A DNA stretch of 64,000 bases from JANSWY01 sp965228955. GTDB taxonomy: Bacteria; Bacteroidota; Bacteroidia; Cytophagales; Cyclobacteriaceae. The notes beneath the pieces were generated by a model, which ran no database searches, was not told where the DNA came from, and saw only the letters and a list, made by a program, of their open reading frames with translations. Shown here piece after piece: positions 1 through 9,217 of the stretch. The position numbers and the translations under genes are program-made. The DNA lies in NCBI GenBank assembly GCA_965228955.1, contig OZ245848.1, forward strand, positions 3,410,001 to 3,474,000, written 5' to 3'. The stretch's first letter is position 1, and the number at the start of each line of letters is the position of its first letter.

Positions 1-136
1 CCCTCTCTATCTCTGCTGCAATTGCCGAAACCACAAAGAAACGCTCTTCGAGGTTACCACAATCATCATAGGTACAACCAATTGGTAATTGAAAAAATAA
101 TAATAGAATGATGGCTCTGAATAATTGTTTACTCAC
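1..136 (-). CDS. Partial lipoprotein (3' part beyond left edge)
   Basis: The minus strand has an open frame from a GTG at 134-136 to the window edge, 45 codons. It begins with Ser-Lys-Gln, then a hydrophobic stretch ending LPIGC-TYDD, which reads as a lipoprotein signal peptide. The Pro at -3 of the lipobox is unusual. An in-frame TAA lies just upstream and no ATG intervenes, so GTG is the only sensible start. The start lies 12 bases downstream of the stop of the TonB_C/LRR gene on the same strand, which suggests an operon. The visible part ends inside a charged segment and gives no functional hint. Confidence 0.6.
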   Translation of the reverse strand, partial: MSKQLFRAIILLLFFQLPIGCTYDDCGNLEERFFVVSAIAAEIER

Positions 137-148
137 GAAATAATTAGT

Positions 149-2089
149 TTAATAAAACACAATAGTTACGTCTTTAAACTTCTTCTTTACAAGTTCTATT
201 TCGCTTGAGAGAAAGGAAGTTCTTGCAAGGTGAATTTCTTTAAGTAGCTTTAGTTTAAGAAGCTCGTCTGGAAGCTCAGAGATTGGATTGTCATCCAAAA
301 CCAACACTTCTAGATTCTTCAGATTTGAAATCATAGAAGGTAATTCCTTAATATTTAAACCTCTAATATCAAGCATTTGTAACCGGGTAAGTTCCCAAAT
401 CTCTTCAGGGAGTTCTGAAAGCTGATTGTAACCAATTCCAAGTGTTCGCAACCCCTTTAATTTGGAAATACCATCAGGCAGGTAATCAATTCGATTATCA
501 TTTAGATACAATTCCGTAAGCCCTTCAACCTCATATAGTTCTTCAGGTAGTGTACTTAAATAGTTTCCTTCAAGGTTTAAAACAGTTAGCTTCTCCAATT
601 TTACAATCTGATCATCCAACTCCAACAGCTTTTTGTGCTGTAAGTTTAATGTATTGGCATTTGGACTTCTTTCGATTGTTTCCGCTATTGTATTCAAATT
701 CCCTTCCACTACATAGCTATCTAATTTACTATCATAGGTTATATAATGACCTGTTACATATATGTCTGCTAATAAAAGCGCTCCTTTCACTGGTAGGGCT
801 TTTTCTCTTTCAAGTCTGTCCGAACCAGACATAAGAAACTGAAATGGCCATAAAAACGTACCGGATGTATTCAAATCCTTTTCCAACAAAGACCTTGGTG
901 CTTCCTTAAAAGCCTTTAATGCTGCTTCACCACACCCATAACCTAGGTCATTTATTACTTTCAATTGAGACACCTTTTTTGTCTTCTGATCATAGTGAAA
1001 TGATAAATAGAGTCTTCCCTCAATTCCATTTTGAATAGCATGTTGAGGGAAATTGGTCAGAGAATTCAAATATCCCCGAAATCCCATACCTCTTGGAATA
1101 TATTGCTGAGCAAAATATACTGGATATTGCTTAATTACCTTCACCGGAACGCCTCGGATCTTTCCTGGCTTCCAATTTCCAAAGGATTTGATTGCTCTAA
1201 TCGCTTCCTCATCACAACCCATACCTCGGGGTTCATGAACAGCAAAGTTTGATAACGAACCATCCTCATTAATGATAAAGCTGACTTTTACCACGCCTTG
1301 AAAATTCTGCCTTTTCGCTTCTTCCGGAAATTTTATACTTGTACGAAGTAGTTCGTCAAATTTATGCCCACCTGGAGGAACAGGGGGTTCATCTGTAACA
1401 ATCCATGGCTGAGTTAATAATTCTGAACCAATCCCAAACCTAAAAAATGAATCGACATTCAACGAGTCGTTTAATTTTACTAATTGCTCCTCTAGCCTCT
1501 CCATCATACCTTCAAATTTCTGTGAATATTGGGGGTCGACTCCTGTCAATTGCAATTGAGAGATTTGATCTTCCATACCAAGCTTAAAGGATACTTCGAT
1601 CTTCTGACCTATAATAATATCTCCAACGGTTGATAATATAGCATTACTTATCGCTTCTTCCTGCTTAGTCCATGCCGCTAAGTACCTGGTCAATTTCATA
1701 TTTCCTTGTGATCTTACCTGACTTAAATGTAAGTCTGGGCTTTCAATAACTATAATTTCTCCAAGGTCCAGATAATTTCGTTCCATCTTGACCACTAGCT
1801 TCGAAGTACTTTCAGAAATTGATATTTCTCCAGATAGATATGCCTCATGTGAGAGAGTCAGGGAAGCATTCCTTTGTTGAAGATTCTTCAATTCAAGATA
1901 ACCAAGGCGATTTGTAATGTACTCTTCGGGATATCCCTTTACCCGAGCCTTTACATTTTCAATAGGTTCTCCAGATTGGATGTCCACTATTTTTAGTAAA
2001 ACATTGTCCTGGGAAAATCCGATTCCTGTACTTAATAACGTAATCAGGATAAGTAGTCCGATAGATTTAGGATGGTGAAGTTTAATCAT
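149..2089 (-). CDS. Secreted TonB_C-domain and leucine-rich-repeat fusion protein
   Basis: A 646-residue protein with a signal peptide (MIKLHHPKSIGLLILIT, cleavage after GFSQ). I chose the ATG at 2087-2089 because the 17 codons upstream add only a non-signal extension. In order it shows a CarboxypepD_reg-like beta-sandwich (about 30-100), two TonB C-terminal-like domains (about 245-330 and 335-405; FPEEAKRQNFQG and FPQHAIQNGIEG are the paired signatures), then about six leucine-rich repeats (about 475-630, LxxLxLxxNxLxxLP). TonB_C domains normally contact outer-membrane receptors after an N-terminal membrane anchor; here the anchor is replaced by a cleavable signal, so energy transduction is doubtful. 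A periplasmic or surface binding role is inferred. Confidence 0.75.
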   Translation of the reverse strand: MIKLHHPKSIGLLILITLLSTGIGFSQDNVLLKIVDIQSGEPIENVKARVKGYPEEYITNRLGYLELKNLQQRNASLTLSHEAYLSGEISISESTSKLVVKMERNYLDLGEIIVIESPDLHLSQVRSQGNMKLTRYLAAWTKQEEAISNAILSTVGDIIIGQKIEVSFKLGMEDQISQLQLTGVDPQYSQKFEGMMERLEEQLVKLNDSLNVDSFFRFGIGSELLTQPWIVTDEPPVPPGGHKFDELLRTSIKFPEEAKRQNFQGVVKVSFIINEDGSLSNFAVHEPRGMGCDEEAIRAIKSFGNWKPGKIRGVPVKVIKQYPVYFAQQYIPRGMGFRGYLNSLTNFPQHAIQNGIEGRLYLSFHYDQKTKKVSQLKVINDLGYGCGEAALKAFKEAPRSLLEKDLNTSGTFLWPFQFLMSGSDRLEREKALPVKGALLLADIYVTGHYITYDSKLDSYVVEGNLNTIAETIERSPNANTLNLQHKKLLELDDQIVKLEKLTVLNLEGNYLSTLPEELYEVEGLTELYLNDNRIDYLPDGISKLKGLRTLGIGYNQLSELPEEIWELTRLQMLDIRGLNIKELPSMISNLKNLEVLVLDDNPISELPDELLKLKLLKEIHLARTSFLSSEIELVKKKFKDVTIVFY

Positions 2090-2169
2090 AAGATTGTTGA
2101 TTGAAGGTATAATGATAGCTAACCGAGAGTTACCAAACAAAATCTAAGCACTCAAAGTATAGGCGTTTT

Positions 2170-2202
2170 AAAAAGAAAGCGAATTGAAAAATCAATTCGC
2201 TT
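2170..2202 (-). terminator. Rho-independent terminator of the T9SS cargo gene
   Basis: A perfect 10-bp inverted repeat, AAGCGAATTG at 2177-2186 and CAATTCGCTT at 2193-2202, with a 6-base loop. Read on the minus strand it is followed at once by TCTTTTT. It lies about 185 bases after the stop of the 1384-residue gene and before the start of the next minus-strand gene, so the two are probably separate transcripts. Confidence 0.75.
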
Positions 2203-2386
2203 AACCCATCAACCATTTAATTGTCACCTGGCGGTGACTTGTGTGATTTCTTTGACTATGAATCAATGAATTAAGCGATTTGATGAAGTAATTTCAATAC
2301 CTAGAAATGGGTATTTATGGGCAAAATCAAAACAATTTTATAGATATAATACCGTTGTGTGTTAAGAATTAAATAAACACACGTAA

Positions 2387-5300
2387 TCAATCTTTCAACA
2401 ACCTTTCCCGAATATTCCACCCTTCACCTGTTACCAATATAAAATACATACCAGACGGCTGATCAATCAATGAAATAGAATGATTCGTATCATTACCCAG
2501 GATTACCTCTGAACTATTTAGTATTTTCCCTTCTAAGGTCATTAATTGAATGTTGACTCTTTCGTTTAAGTGGCCTTGATATTTGACATTCACAAAATCT
2601 CTAGTTGGGTTTGGTTGCAGACTAAAGTGACTCTGGAAAGAATCTTTAGTATCAGTAATGTCAAAGAATATAGACTCAGTTTCCAATAAACATTCGTCCA
2701 CAGTAACTCCAAGGTGGTAATCTCCTTCTTCTGCAACAACATAGATTTTTTCCGTTGCACCTACTATTTCCTCACCATCTTTAAACCATTGATTACCTGC
2801 TTCATAGTTGGATTCCAGTACAAAATCAGTTACCGTGATCTCCGGTTCAGTTACTTCATCCACTGTTAGCATAAACACTTCGGTCTCCAACTGAATTGGT
2901 GCTTCTGATAAATAAACATAGTACGTTCCAGATGCTAATTCTTGCGATATGTTCAGAATCACATCACTTGAAGTAAAGTCCTCAATAATTATTGATTCAT
3001 CATAAACACTATCTTCCCCAGCTAAGGATAAAACATAGTCTCCATCAACTATGGCATCTCCGAAAGTGGTAAATTCTATTTCAGGAGATTTACAGGCAGT
3101 ACCATTAGTTATAGATTCAAAAGTTACTTCAGGAAGAACAACAAAGTTTTCTGACACACTGAAGCAATTTCCAAACTCCTGCTCAACATAATATGTGCCA
3201 TCAATAGTTATATCCAGGGTATCTCCCATTATTTCCACATACTCACCGTTACGATACCAAAGTCCGCTTTCAGCATTAGTCGCTACCAGTTGATATCCAT
3301 TTCGGCTGATAACAGGAATGGTTGGACTCCCTAAAACTATGTCGGAAGGGTAATTTATAAAGTCACCTTCAGTTGGTTGTACATTTAGTGAGTAGGTCCC
3401 TTCCGTTATATCAGAGGGAATTAAGACTGTCATTTCACTTCCATCGTCCTCCAAAACCTCAAGATAAATGGCTGTTGCAATATCATAATCAGAGTAAATG
3501 ATAGCATCCTTTTCCTGATCTACAATGGGTCCCCTTGTTTCATAAGTAAATGTATACGGCTCTCCTAAACAACCTACCAATACCAGGTCTGAGGAATTCA
3601 CTTCATAACCTGTATTAAAGGTTGTAAACTCTCCAGTTAAAGCCACATCGTTGAATCTGTATTTGTCGTTCTGTCTGGTATAGTTATAAATAGCATATTG
3701 ATAGGTGGTATTCACTGATAAACCAGTTACATTGACATCAGGATAATTGTAGCTATTGTTAAACACAACCTTAGAGCCATCCGATAGTTCCATAGTATTA
3801 TCAATCCAATCAGATTCAGCTTCATAGTACACATCATTTTCTGGAACTGCAGTAATTTGATCGGTACCTTCTTTTAATATTACTACTGACCCATCGGCTT
3901 CAAATCCTTTCCCAAAGTATATCTGAGAGGATGTTTCACGTCTGACAACACTAATTAATTCCGGCAATTCTTCCGGAGGATTTAGATCTGTGAAGTGTTG
4001 AGTTTCAACGTAGGATTCATTATAGTTTAAATCAGTTGAATCGGATGTCGCGTAAGTGAAACCAAAGAAATGATACTTAGTATCTTCAACCAGGCCCGAA
4101 ACTGTCACATTATTTTCGTTTCCGCTATAAACCACGAAATGATCATTGCCAATTTGTTCACCAACTCCATAAATACTGTTGCCATCATATTTAATCCTAT
4201 CAACTGGCAAACTGGTAAGTGAATCGGTCTCTCCTGCCAAAATCAACACATAAGCATCTGAATCCATTTCCCAATGCAAGTCTATACTTTCAGTAGTTTC
4301 ATTGTCCGAAGTAAGGAAATCCAAAGTATCTGGCTCTGGAGTCAATTCATCACTTAGAGTGGTGGCATAGAACTTTGCGCCTTTTCTTTTTTCACCACTT
4401 CCGGAATACAAGGAGTAGCGAATAGTGAGAATACCGTCTTCATTAGTCGGGATATATATTGAATCGTAATTTGGGAGTCCCTGTTCGTAGAGTTCTTCCA
4501 GATTTATTTCGCCCAGCAGAGGGTCATTCGTGCTGTCACCATCATAAAGGAACAGACCTCCTGATTCTACATCCAAAAATTGAACCTTGAAGCCTACCTT
4601 CTTACCTGTTTCATTGGGTTTCAATGTTATGGTTCCAAAATCGAAAGTCGTTAATATTGGGAACCCTATTCCAAATTGGGAGTATAGTGTTGTTTCATCT
4701 ACTTCAACAGAACCACCTTCCTCAAAAAAGAAAGCATCTTCAGGACCTGTTGTTATAAAATCAAACTGCTCCCCTTCTGAACTGTAGGTAACTTTATCTG
4801 ATGATCTATGATAAGAAAATAATTCAAGCACATATGCTGTAGATGGCTTCAGATCATCAAATGAAAATTCCAGGTCTCTTTGTACATCGAAGATATAGGT
4901 ATTTCCAATCGAATCAGCTAACGAATTATCTGATTCCGACTTATAGAAAGTATCATCTTGAGGTGTTTCTCTTGGAGCACTCTGCTCTCTTAAAGTAACT
5001 ACTGTATTGGTCCCATAGAACAAATCCCATTTTGCATCAATAGTTGTAGAATCTCCATATTCCAAATATGGAAATGGAACATTCAGAGGTTCTGAAGGAT
5101 CACGTTCGCCATCCAATGTCCATCCATCAGTATTATCCATTAAGACACTATTTTTTGCGGTATAAACTGCAGATCCAACAGCATGATTATCAATGATCTC
5201 AGCATTTGAAATAGTTAATGAATCGGAGGTAGTGTAAATGTATGATTCAATTCCTGATAGTTCAGAATAGATAAATAGTTCCAGATCATCGGACTTTATG

Positions 5301-6541
5301 ATTTCCCCAACTTCAAGGGTGTCATTGGCATAAATTCTCATTGTACTGGCCCGAATGTCAAGTACATCAACTTTTGGCCATCTTGAGAAATTGATTTCAC
5401 TTTCATGAGTGCTGATATAGGGAAAATGCTGAACGGTAACAGCTGTATGTAAATCTGTAAGTGCAGGTATATTTTCAGCTTCTGAAGTAAAATCCCACCA
5501 CCTGTCAAGACTCAATGTGTCCATTTCTTCTGGAAAAACAACAAAAGAACGGGTTAGATCAATAGTACCCAGTTCAGATGGTAATTCTTCAATTATCACC
5601 TCCTGCGCTCCATCCGTAAACAGGCCAGCATACTCATTGGAGTTATTGTCGTTGAAATTAACATAGTTAACGGTATCTATTCCAATTACTCCAATATCTC
5701 TAGGTCCCAGATAAAGGCTATCTCCAGGATTGAAACTGTAAAATGAATTAAAACGGTAATAGTTAGGATAGAGACCCAGACTGTCATTTGCAATGACCAC
5801 TCTCTCATCCAATTGAGTACCATCCAGAGAGTAGAACTCATATTGAGTTCCTCTAAAAGCATAGATTATCGGATCCTCTTCATCAATGAATGAATTTTCA
5901 TCCAGAATTACTTTTGCTCCGCGATGGGGAATTGAATCGTGAAATGAGGATCCACCGGAAGTAGTAGCCCAGTGACTCACATCTTCCCAGCTTCCAGTAC
6001 CTCCAACCCAATAGTATTCTGGGCTTTCCTCAGTAGATTCCGATACATAAGCATAAGTATCTCTATCAATTGCAATAGAATCGCTTTCTTCATTAACTGC
6101 ATAAACAGAAAAATTATAAGTCCTTCCTGGTATCAGTTTTTGAATAGTTACAGTAGTATCTGAACCATAATATCCAATAAAACCATTTTCCAATAGAAAG
6201 TGATTAGATTCTATCTCATAGGAAAAAGAAGGTTTTTTCCCATCTTCAATCAACAATTCTGCTGAATCTATTTCAGAAACATGAACGATGTAATGATTGG
6301 TGTTTACGTTGTTATCGGACTCCCAGTCTAACCTGATAGAAGTTGTTTTGGCTTCACTTGCTAATACAATGTCCAATGAGGATTCAGGAGGTTCCGGTGC
6401 TAAATAGATTATTGTTTCAGTTCCTGCCAGTAAGTAGATATCTGAAGCATTGGCCTGATTAATAAATAATATAAGTACAAAAACAGTAGTTAGTCTCAAC
6501 AATAGGAAAACCCTGTTGGATAATTGATGAATGCGTTTCAT
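2387..6541 (-). CDS. Very large secreted protein with Fn3-like and CUB-like modules and T9SS type A sorting domain
   Basis: 1384 residues with an N-terminal signal peptide (hydrophobic FLLLRLTTVFVLILF, cleavage near NANAS). Fibronectin type III-like modules are visible near residues 50-170, 755-860 and 870-975 (GxxYxFxxYA-type strands). A CUB-like segment lies near 625-740 (LFLYDGDST, ILTIRYSL). Ig-like or SprB-type repeats occupy about 1000-1290. The last 75 residues carry the type A sorting domain: LQPNPTRDFVNV, then a beta-rich tail with SGMYFILV and a basic end. It should be exported by the type IX system and anchored on or released from the surface. The ligand is unknown. It has its own promoter and terminator, so it is monocistronic. 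Confidence 0.85.
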   Translation of the reverse strand: MKRIHQLSNRVFLLLRLTTVFVLILFINQANASDIYLLAGTETIIYLAPEPPESSLDIVLASEAKTTSIRLDWESDNNVNTNHYIVHVSEIDSAELLIEDGKKPSFSYEIESNHFLLENGFIGYYGSDTTVTIQKLIPGRTYNFSVYAVNEESDSIAIDRDTYAYVSESTEESPEYYWVGGTGSWEDVSHWATTSGGSSFHDSIPHRGAKVILDENSFIDEEDPIIYAFRGTQYEFYSLDGTQLDERVVIANDSLGLYPNYYRFNSFYSFNPGDSLYLGPRDIGVIGIDTVNYVNFNDNNSNEYAGLFTDGAQEVIIEELPSELGTIDLTRSFVVFPEEMDTLSLDRWWDFTSEAENIPALTDLHTAVTVQHFPYISTHESEINFSRWPKVDVLDIRASTMRIYANDTLEVGEIIKSDDLELFIYSELSGIESYIYTTSDSLTISNAEIIDNHAVGSAVYTAKNSVLMDNTDGWTLDGERDPSEPLNVPFPYLEYGDSTTIDAKWDLFYGTNTVVTLREQSAPRETPQDDTFYKSESDNSLADSIGNTYIFDVQRDLEFSFDDLKPSTAYVLELFSYHRSSDKVTYSSEGEQFDFITTGPEDAFFFEEGGSVEVDETTLYSQFGIGFPILTTFDFGTITLKPNETGKKVGFKVQFLDVESGGLFLYDGDSTNDPLLGEINLEELYEQGLPNYDSIYIPTNEDGILTIRYSLYSGSGEKRKGAKFYATTLSDELTPEPDTLDFLTSDNETTESIDLHWEMDSDAYVLILAGETDSLTSLPVDRIKYDGNSIYGVGEQIGNDHFVVYSGNENNVTVSGLVEDTKYHFFGFTYATSDSTDLNYNESYVETQHFTDLNPPEELPELISVVRRETSSQIYFGKGFEADGSVVILKEGTDQITAVPENDVYYEAESDWIDNTMELSDGSKVVFNNSYNYPDVNVTGLSVNTTYQYAIYNYTRQNDKYRFNDVALTGEFTTFNTGYEVNSSDLVLVGCLGEPYTFTYETRGPIVDQEKDAIIYSDYDIATAIYLEVLEDDGSEMTVLIPSDITEGTYSLNVQPTEGDFINYPSDIVLGSPTIPVISRNGYQLVATNAESGLWYRNGEYVEIMGDTLDITIDGTYYVEQEFGNCFSVSENFVVLPEVTFESITNGTACKSPEIEFTTFGDAIVDGDYVLSLAGEDSVYDESIIIEDFTSSDVILNISQELASGTYYVYLSEAPIQLETEVFMLTVDEVTEPEITVTDFVLESNYEAGNQWFKDGEEIVGATEKIYVVAEEGDYHLGVTVDECLLETESIFFDITDTKDSFQSHFSLQPNPTRDFVNVKYQGHLNERVNIQLMTLEGKILNSSEVILGNDTNHSISLIDQPSGMYFILVTGEGWNIRERLLKD

Positions 6542-6578
6542 GAGTGTGTGTGTAGTTTTTAGGTTATCTGCTACAAGG

Positions 6579-6608
6579 CAAATATAGAAAATATCATAAT
6601 AATAACAA
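6579..6608 (-). promoter_or_regulatory. Bacteroidota-type promoter of the 1384-residue cargo gene
   Basis: On the minus strand TTG (complement of 6606-6608) is separated by exactly 19 bases from TATATTTG (complement of 6579-6586). This matches the Bacteroidota sigma-A consensus of a -33 TTG and a -7 TAnnTTTG. The start codon is 37 bases downstream of the -7 box, leaving a leader of about 30 bases. Confidence 0.7.
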
Positions 6609-6789
6609 TAAATTGCATTATTTTAAGTGATAATTTTCACAACCATTCATTTCATCTACAGTGTACCCAAGAAAAAATTATGTACTTTCAGATCCTTTTA
6701 TTGCCAGAATTACCTGAAATGAAACCCGTATGTTGATTTGGAGCATATAATGAATTCTATCAAAGTAAAATATCAACAGCACTCACATT

Positions 6790-6824
6790 CTGCAAAATGT
6801 TTCTTTTCCTCTGCAAAATGTTTC
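6790..6824 (+). promoter_or_regulatory. Direct-repeat operator candidate upstream of the hydrolase/SRPBCC/AraC operon
   Basis: The 14-mer CTGCAAAATGTTTC occurs perfectly at 6790-6803 and 6811-6824. The start-to-start spacing is 21 bp, two helical turns. AraC-family regulators commonly bind two direct half-sites on one DNA face at about this spacing, and the third gene of the downstream operon is an AraC regulator. Its position 58-92 bases before the hydrolase start codon suits activation. The assignment is inference from spacing and context. Confidence 0.6.
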
Positions 6825-6881
6825 CATGATTAATTGATTAGATCTCGACTTTTGAACTAACAAAATCAAAAGAAACTAATC

Positions 6882-7781
6882 ATGCTTACAAGATTCTTAA
6901 TGAAAAGACTAGTACCTGCAATTGCAGAGACTAAAAGATCACCAATACTCAGGAGACCAGATGAATATGGCATGGAGTATGAGGACGTATCCTTTCAATC
7001 AGCAGACGGATTGCCTTTGGAAGGTTGGTACATACCTTCCGGGTCTCCGTCAAAAAAGGTTGTTATTTGCAACCACTTCTCCCCTGCAAATCGATATGGA
7101 TATGCTGGTCACATCAAACCATGGAAAGGTGCAGGAGGCTTTGAAGTGAACTTCCTTCCTAAATACAAGGCACTTGTTGATGCTGGATATAACGTATTTG
7201 CATATGACCTCAGGGGACATGGCTTTAGTACACCAGGACAAAATGGAGCTTATAACCCCAACTATTTTGAATACAAAGATGTAATAGGCTCAATGAATTA
7301 TATCAAAAACAGACCTGATACTAAGGATATGGATATTCACCTTCACAGTATGTGTCTGGGTGGTAATTCTACTTTGGTTGCAATGCGAAAAAGCCCTGAA
7401 TTGTTTAGTGACGTCAAATCAATGATGCTCTTACAACCCATCTCTGGGGATGCTTTAGTAAGGAGACTATGTAAAAACATGAGGCTTGGGCAAAAAGGTT
7501 ATCAGGTTTTTGAAGAGATCTACAGACAACAATATGGTTTTAGCATTACTGATGCTTCTCCCGTTTTTGATGCGGCCTATGTGAAAGTACCAACTTTTGT
7601 AGCACAGGTACGGGAGGATTCATTCACTTATGCTGAAGAAGATGTTCAGGCAGTTTATGATGCTATTCCAGTAGAAGAGAAAAAACTGCACTGGATAGAA
7701 GGAACCAAACAGCGTTTCAAAGGGTACACTTACTTTTCTGAGAACCCTGAACTAATGATAGAATGGTACAATAAGTATTAG
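6882..7781 (+). CDS. Alpha/beta hydrolase with Cys at the nucleophile elbow
   Basis: 299 residues with the alpha/beta hydrolase core: strand VVICNHFSPANR, AYDLRGHG after strand 4, and the nucleophile elbow S156-M-C158-L-G-G161. Cys replaces the usual Ser, as in dienelactone hydrolases. D246 (VRED) is a candidate acid. The C-terminal motif EGTKQRFKGY sits where the catalytic His loop is expected but has no His; H270 lies eight or so residues before it. The substrate is unknown and activity as a classical esterase is not assured. There is no signal peptide, so it is cytoplasmic. It is the first gene of an operon with an SRPBCC protein (21-base gap) and an AraC regulator, below a direct-repeat operator. 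Confidence 0.75.
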   Translation: MLTRFLMKRLVPAIAETKRSPILRRPDEYGMEYEDVSFQSADGLPLEGWYIPSGSPSKKVVICNHFSPANRYGYAGHIKPWKGAGGFEVNFLPKYKALVDAGYNVFAYDLRGHGFSTPGQNGAYNPNYFEYKDVIGSMNYIKNRPDTKDMDIHLHSMCLGGNSTLVAMRKSPELFSDVKSMMLLQPISGDALVRRLCKNMRLGQKGYQVFEEIYRQQYGFSITDASPVFDAAYVKVPTFVAQVREDSFTYAEEDVQAVYDAIPVEEKKLHWIEGTKQRFKGYTYFSENPELMIEWYNKY

Positions 7782-7802
7782 TGATTTAAATCCCTTAAAT
7801 TA

Positions 7803-8306
7803 ATGATCATGTCAATACTAGGTTCAAAATGGACTATTGGGTTATTGATTCCAATTGGAATTTATTTGATTCTATGGCTATTTGGTAAAAAATCAGTTCA
7901 AGCTGAAGTAACTGTTAATGCACAAATAGATGAAGTATGGAATGCATTGACCGAAGCTGATAAAATCAAAGAATGGAACAAGGTACTGATTCCTGTGGAA
8001 GGTTCTCTCATAGAAAACGGTACAATTAAGTATCAATTCTATCAGGAAGAAAATGGTGAGCTGGCGGTGATGAGTGCCAATGTTGTGGAACTGGTTCAAT
8101 CAGAACTAATCAATCAGAAAGGTGGAATACCTAGTATTCTCACTTTTGATCACCGATACATCATAACTCAAAATGCAGGCCTTATTCAGATTAAAATAAT
8201 GGAGGAATATCGTGGTGCTATGGTGCCTTTTTGGAATCCCAAACCTGTGGGAAAAGCTTATGAACGCCTATTAATACAACTAAAAACCTTTCTGGAAAAT
8301 GGGTAA
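7803..8306 (+). CDS. Membrane-anchored SRPBCC (START/Bet v1-like) protein
   Basis: 167 residues. One N-terminal transmembrane helix (about 10-28, IGLLIPIGIYLILWLF) is followed by an SRPBCC fold: AEVTVNAQIDEVWNALTEADKIKEWN is the typical beta1-alpha1 start, with the usual long C-terminal helix (GKAYERLLIQLKTFL). The fold forms a deep hydrophobic pocket for lipids or aromatic ligands; which one is unknown. There are two candidate ATGs, 7803 and 7809, and the choice hardly matters. Its end overlaps the AraC start by 8 bases, so the two are translationally coupled. A role as ligand binder for the operon is inference. Confidence 0.75.
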   Translation: MIMSILGSKWTIGLLIPIGIYLILWLFGKKSVQAEVTVNAQIDEVWNALTEADKIKEWNKVLIPVEGSLIENGTIKYQFYQEENGELAVMSANVVELVQSELINQKGGIPSILTFDHRYIITQNAGLIQIKIMEEYRGAMVPFWNPKPVGKAYERLLIQLKTFLENG

Positions 8307-9207
8307 TGTCATCAGGATTAATAGAGTCAGTCAGATTCACGAGTTTCTGGGATTAGATGGTCCAAGGCATCCTCTTGTTTCTGTTTTACCAATTGATGAA
8401 AGAATGGTCACTGCCAATTATGGAGACACCACATTCATAATGGACTTGTATCAAATTAGCTTAAAGAAAGGAATAACAGGTAACATTTCTTACGGCAGAA
8501 ATTCATACGATTTCCAGGATGGCACAATGGTTTTCACAAAACCAGATCAAAGTATGAAGTTCTCGTCTCAAGAAGATTTCTCCAATGTTTCAGGATGGAC
8601 CATTATCTTCCATCCTGACCTAATTAGAAAGTCCGAATTAGGTAGACTCATAGATGATTATGATTTCTTTTCTTACGAAATCTCAGAAGCCTTACATGTT
8701 TCTGGTGATGAACAAAAAACATTGACTGAACTGGTTGATAAAATCCAAAAAGAATATGAGTACATCATAGACCGTCATAGTCAGGAATTAATTGTTTCCA
8801 ACATCAAATTAATCTTGGACTATTGTACAAGGTATTATGATAGACAATTCTATACCAGAACAAATCAAAACAAGGATTTTGTCACGAAATTTGAATCTTT
8901 ACTTCGAGACTATTTTAAATCTTCCAGACCTTTAGAAGAGGGTGTTCCCTCAGTGAAATTTTTTGGAGATGAAATGCACATGTCACCACACTATCTGAGT
9001 GATCTATTGAAAAAAGAAACAGGCAGAAGTGCACAGGATCACATCTATCGCTTCCTAATTGACAAAGCAAAAACACAGTTGTTGAATTCTGAAGAATCGA
9101 TCAGTCAAGTAGCTTATAGTTTAGGCTTTGAGTATCCCAACCATTTCAGTAAACTATTTAAATCTAAAACTGGAATGACACCAGCGGAGTACAGGTCTGT
9201 CAGCTAG
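8299..9207 (+). CDS. AraC-family transcriptional regulator
   Basis: 302 residues. The N-terminal 190 residues resemble a cupin-like sensor domain (SFxxxTxxFxxPxQ-type GTMVFTKPDQSMKF). The C-terminal 100 residues hold two helix-turn-helix motifs: MSPHYLSDLLKKETGRSAQDHI and the signature SISQVAYSLGFEYPNHFSKLFK, closing with GMTPAEYRS. It overlaps the SRPBCC gene by 8 bases and closes the operon. It likely controls its own operon through the 21-bp spaced direct repeats at 6790-6824. It converges with the next gene 10 bases away. Confidence 0.88.
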   Translation: MGNVIRINRVSQIHEFLGLDGPRHPLVSVLPIDERMVTANYGDTTFIMDLYQISLKKGITGNISYGRNSYDFQDGTMVFTKPDQSMKFSSQEDFSNVSGWTIIFHPDLIRKSELGRLIDDYDFFSYEISEALHVSGDEQKTLTELVDKIQKEYEYIIDRHSQELIVSNIKLILDYCTRYYDRQFYTRTNQNKDFVTKFESLLRDYFKSSRPLEEGVPSVKFFGDEMHMSPHYLSDLLKKETGRSAQDHIYRFLIDKAKTQLLNSEESISQVAYSLGFEYPNHFSKLFKSKTGMTPAEYRSVS

Positions 9208-9217
9208 TAACACAAAA

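Larger units (their letters stand above)
6542..6881. other. Divergent intergenic region of 340 bases
   Basis: It holds the minus-strand promoter at 6579-6608 and the direct repeats at 6790-6824. The middle, about 6620-6780, is AT-rich and shows no open frame or hairpin that I could support. Confidence 0.6.
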
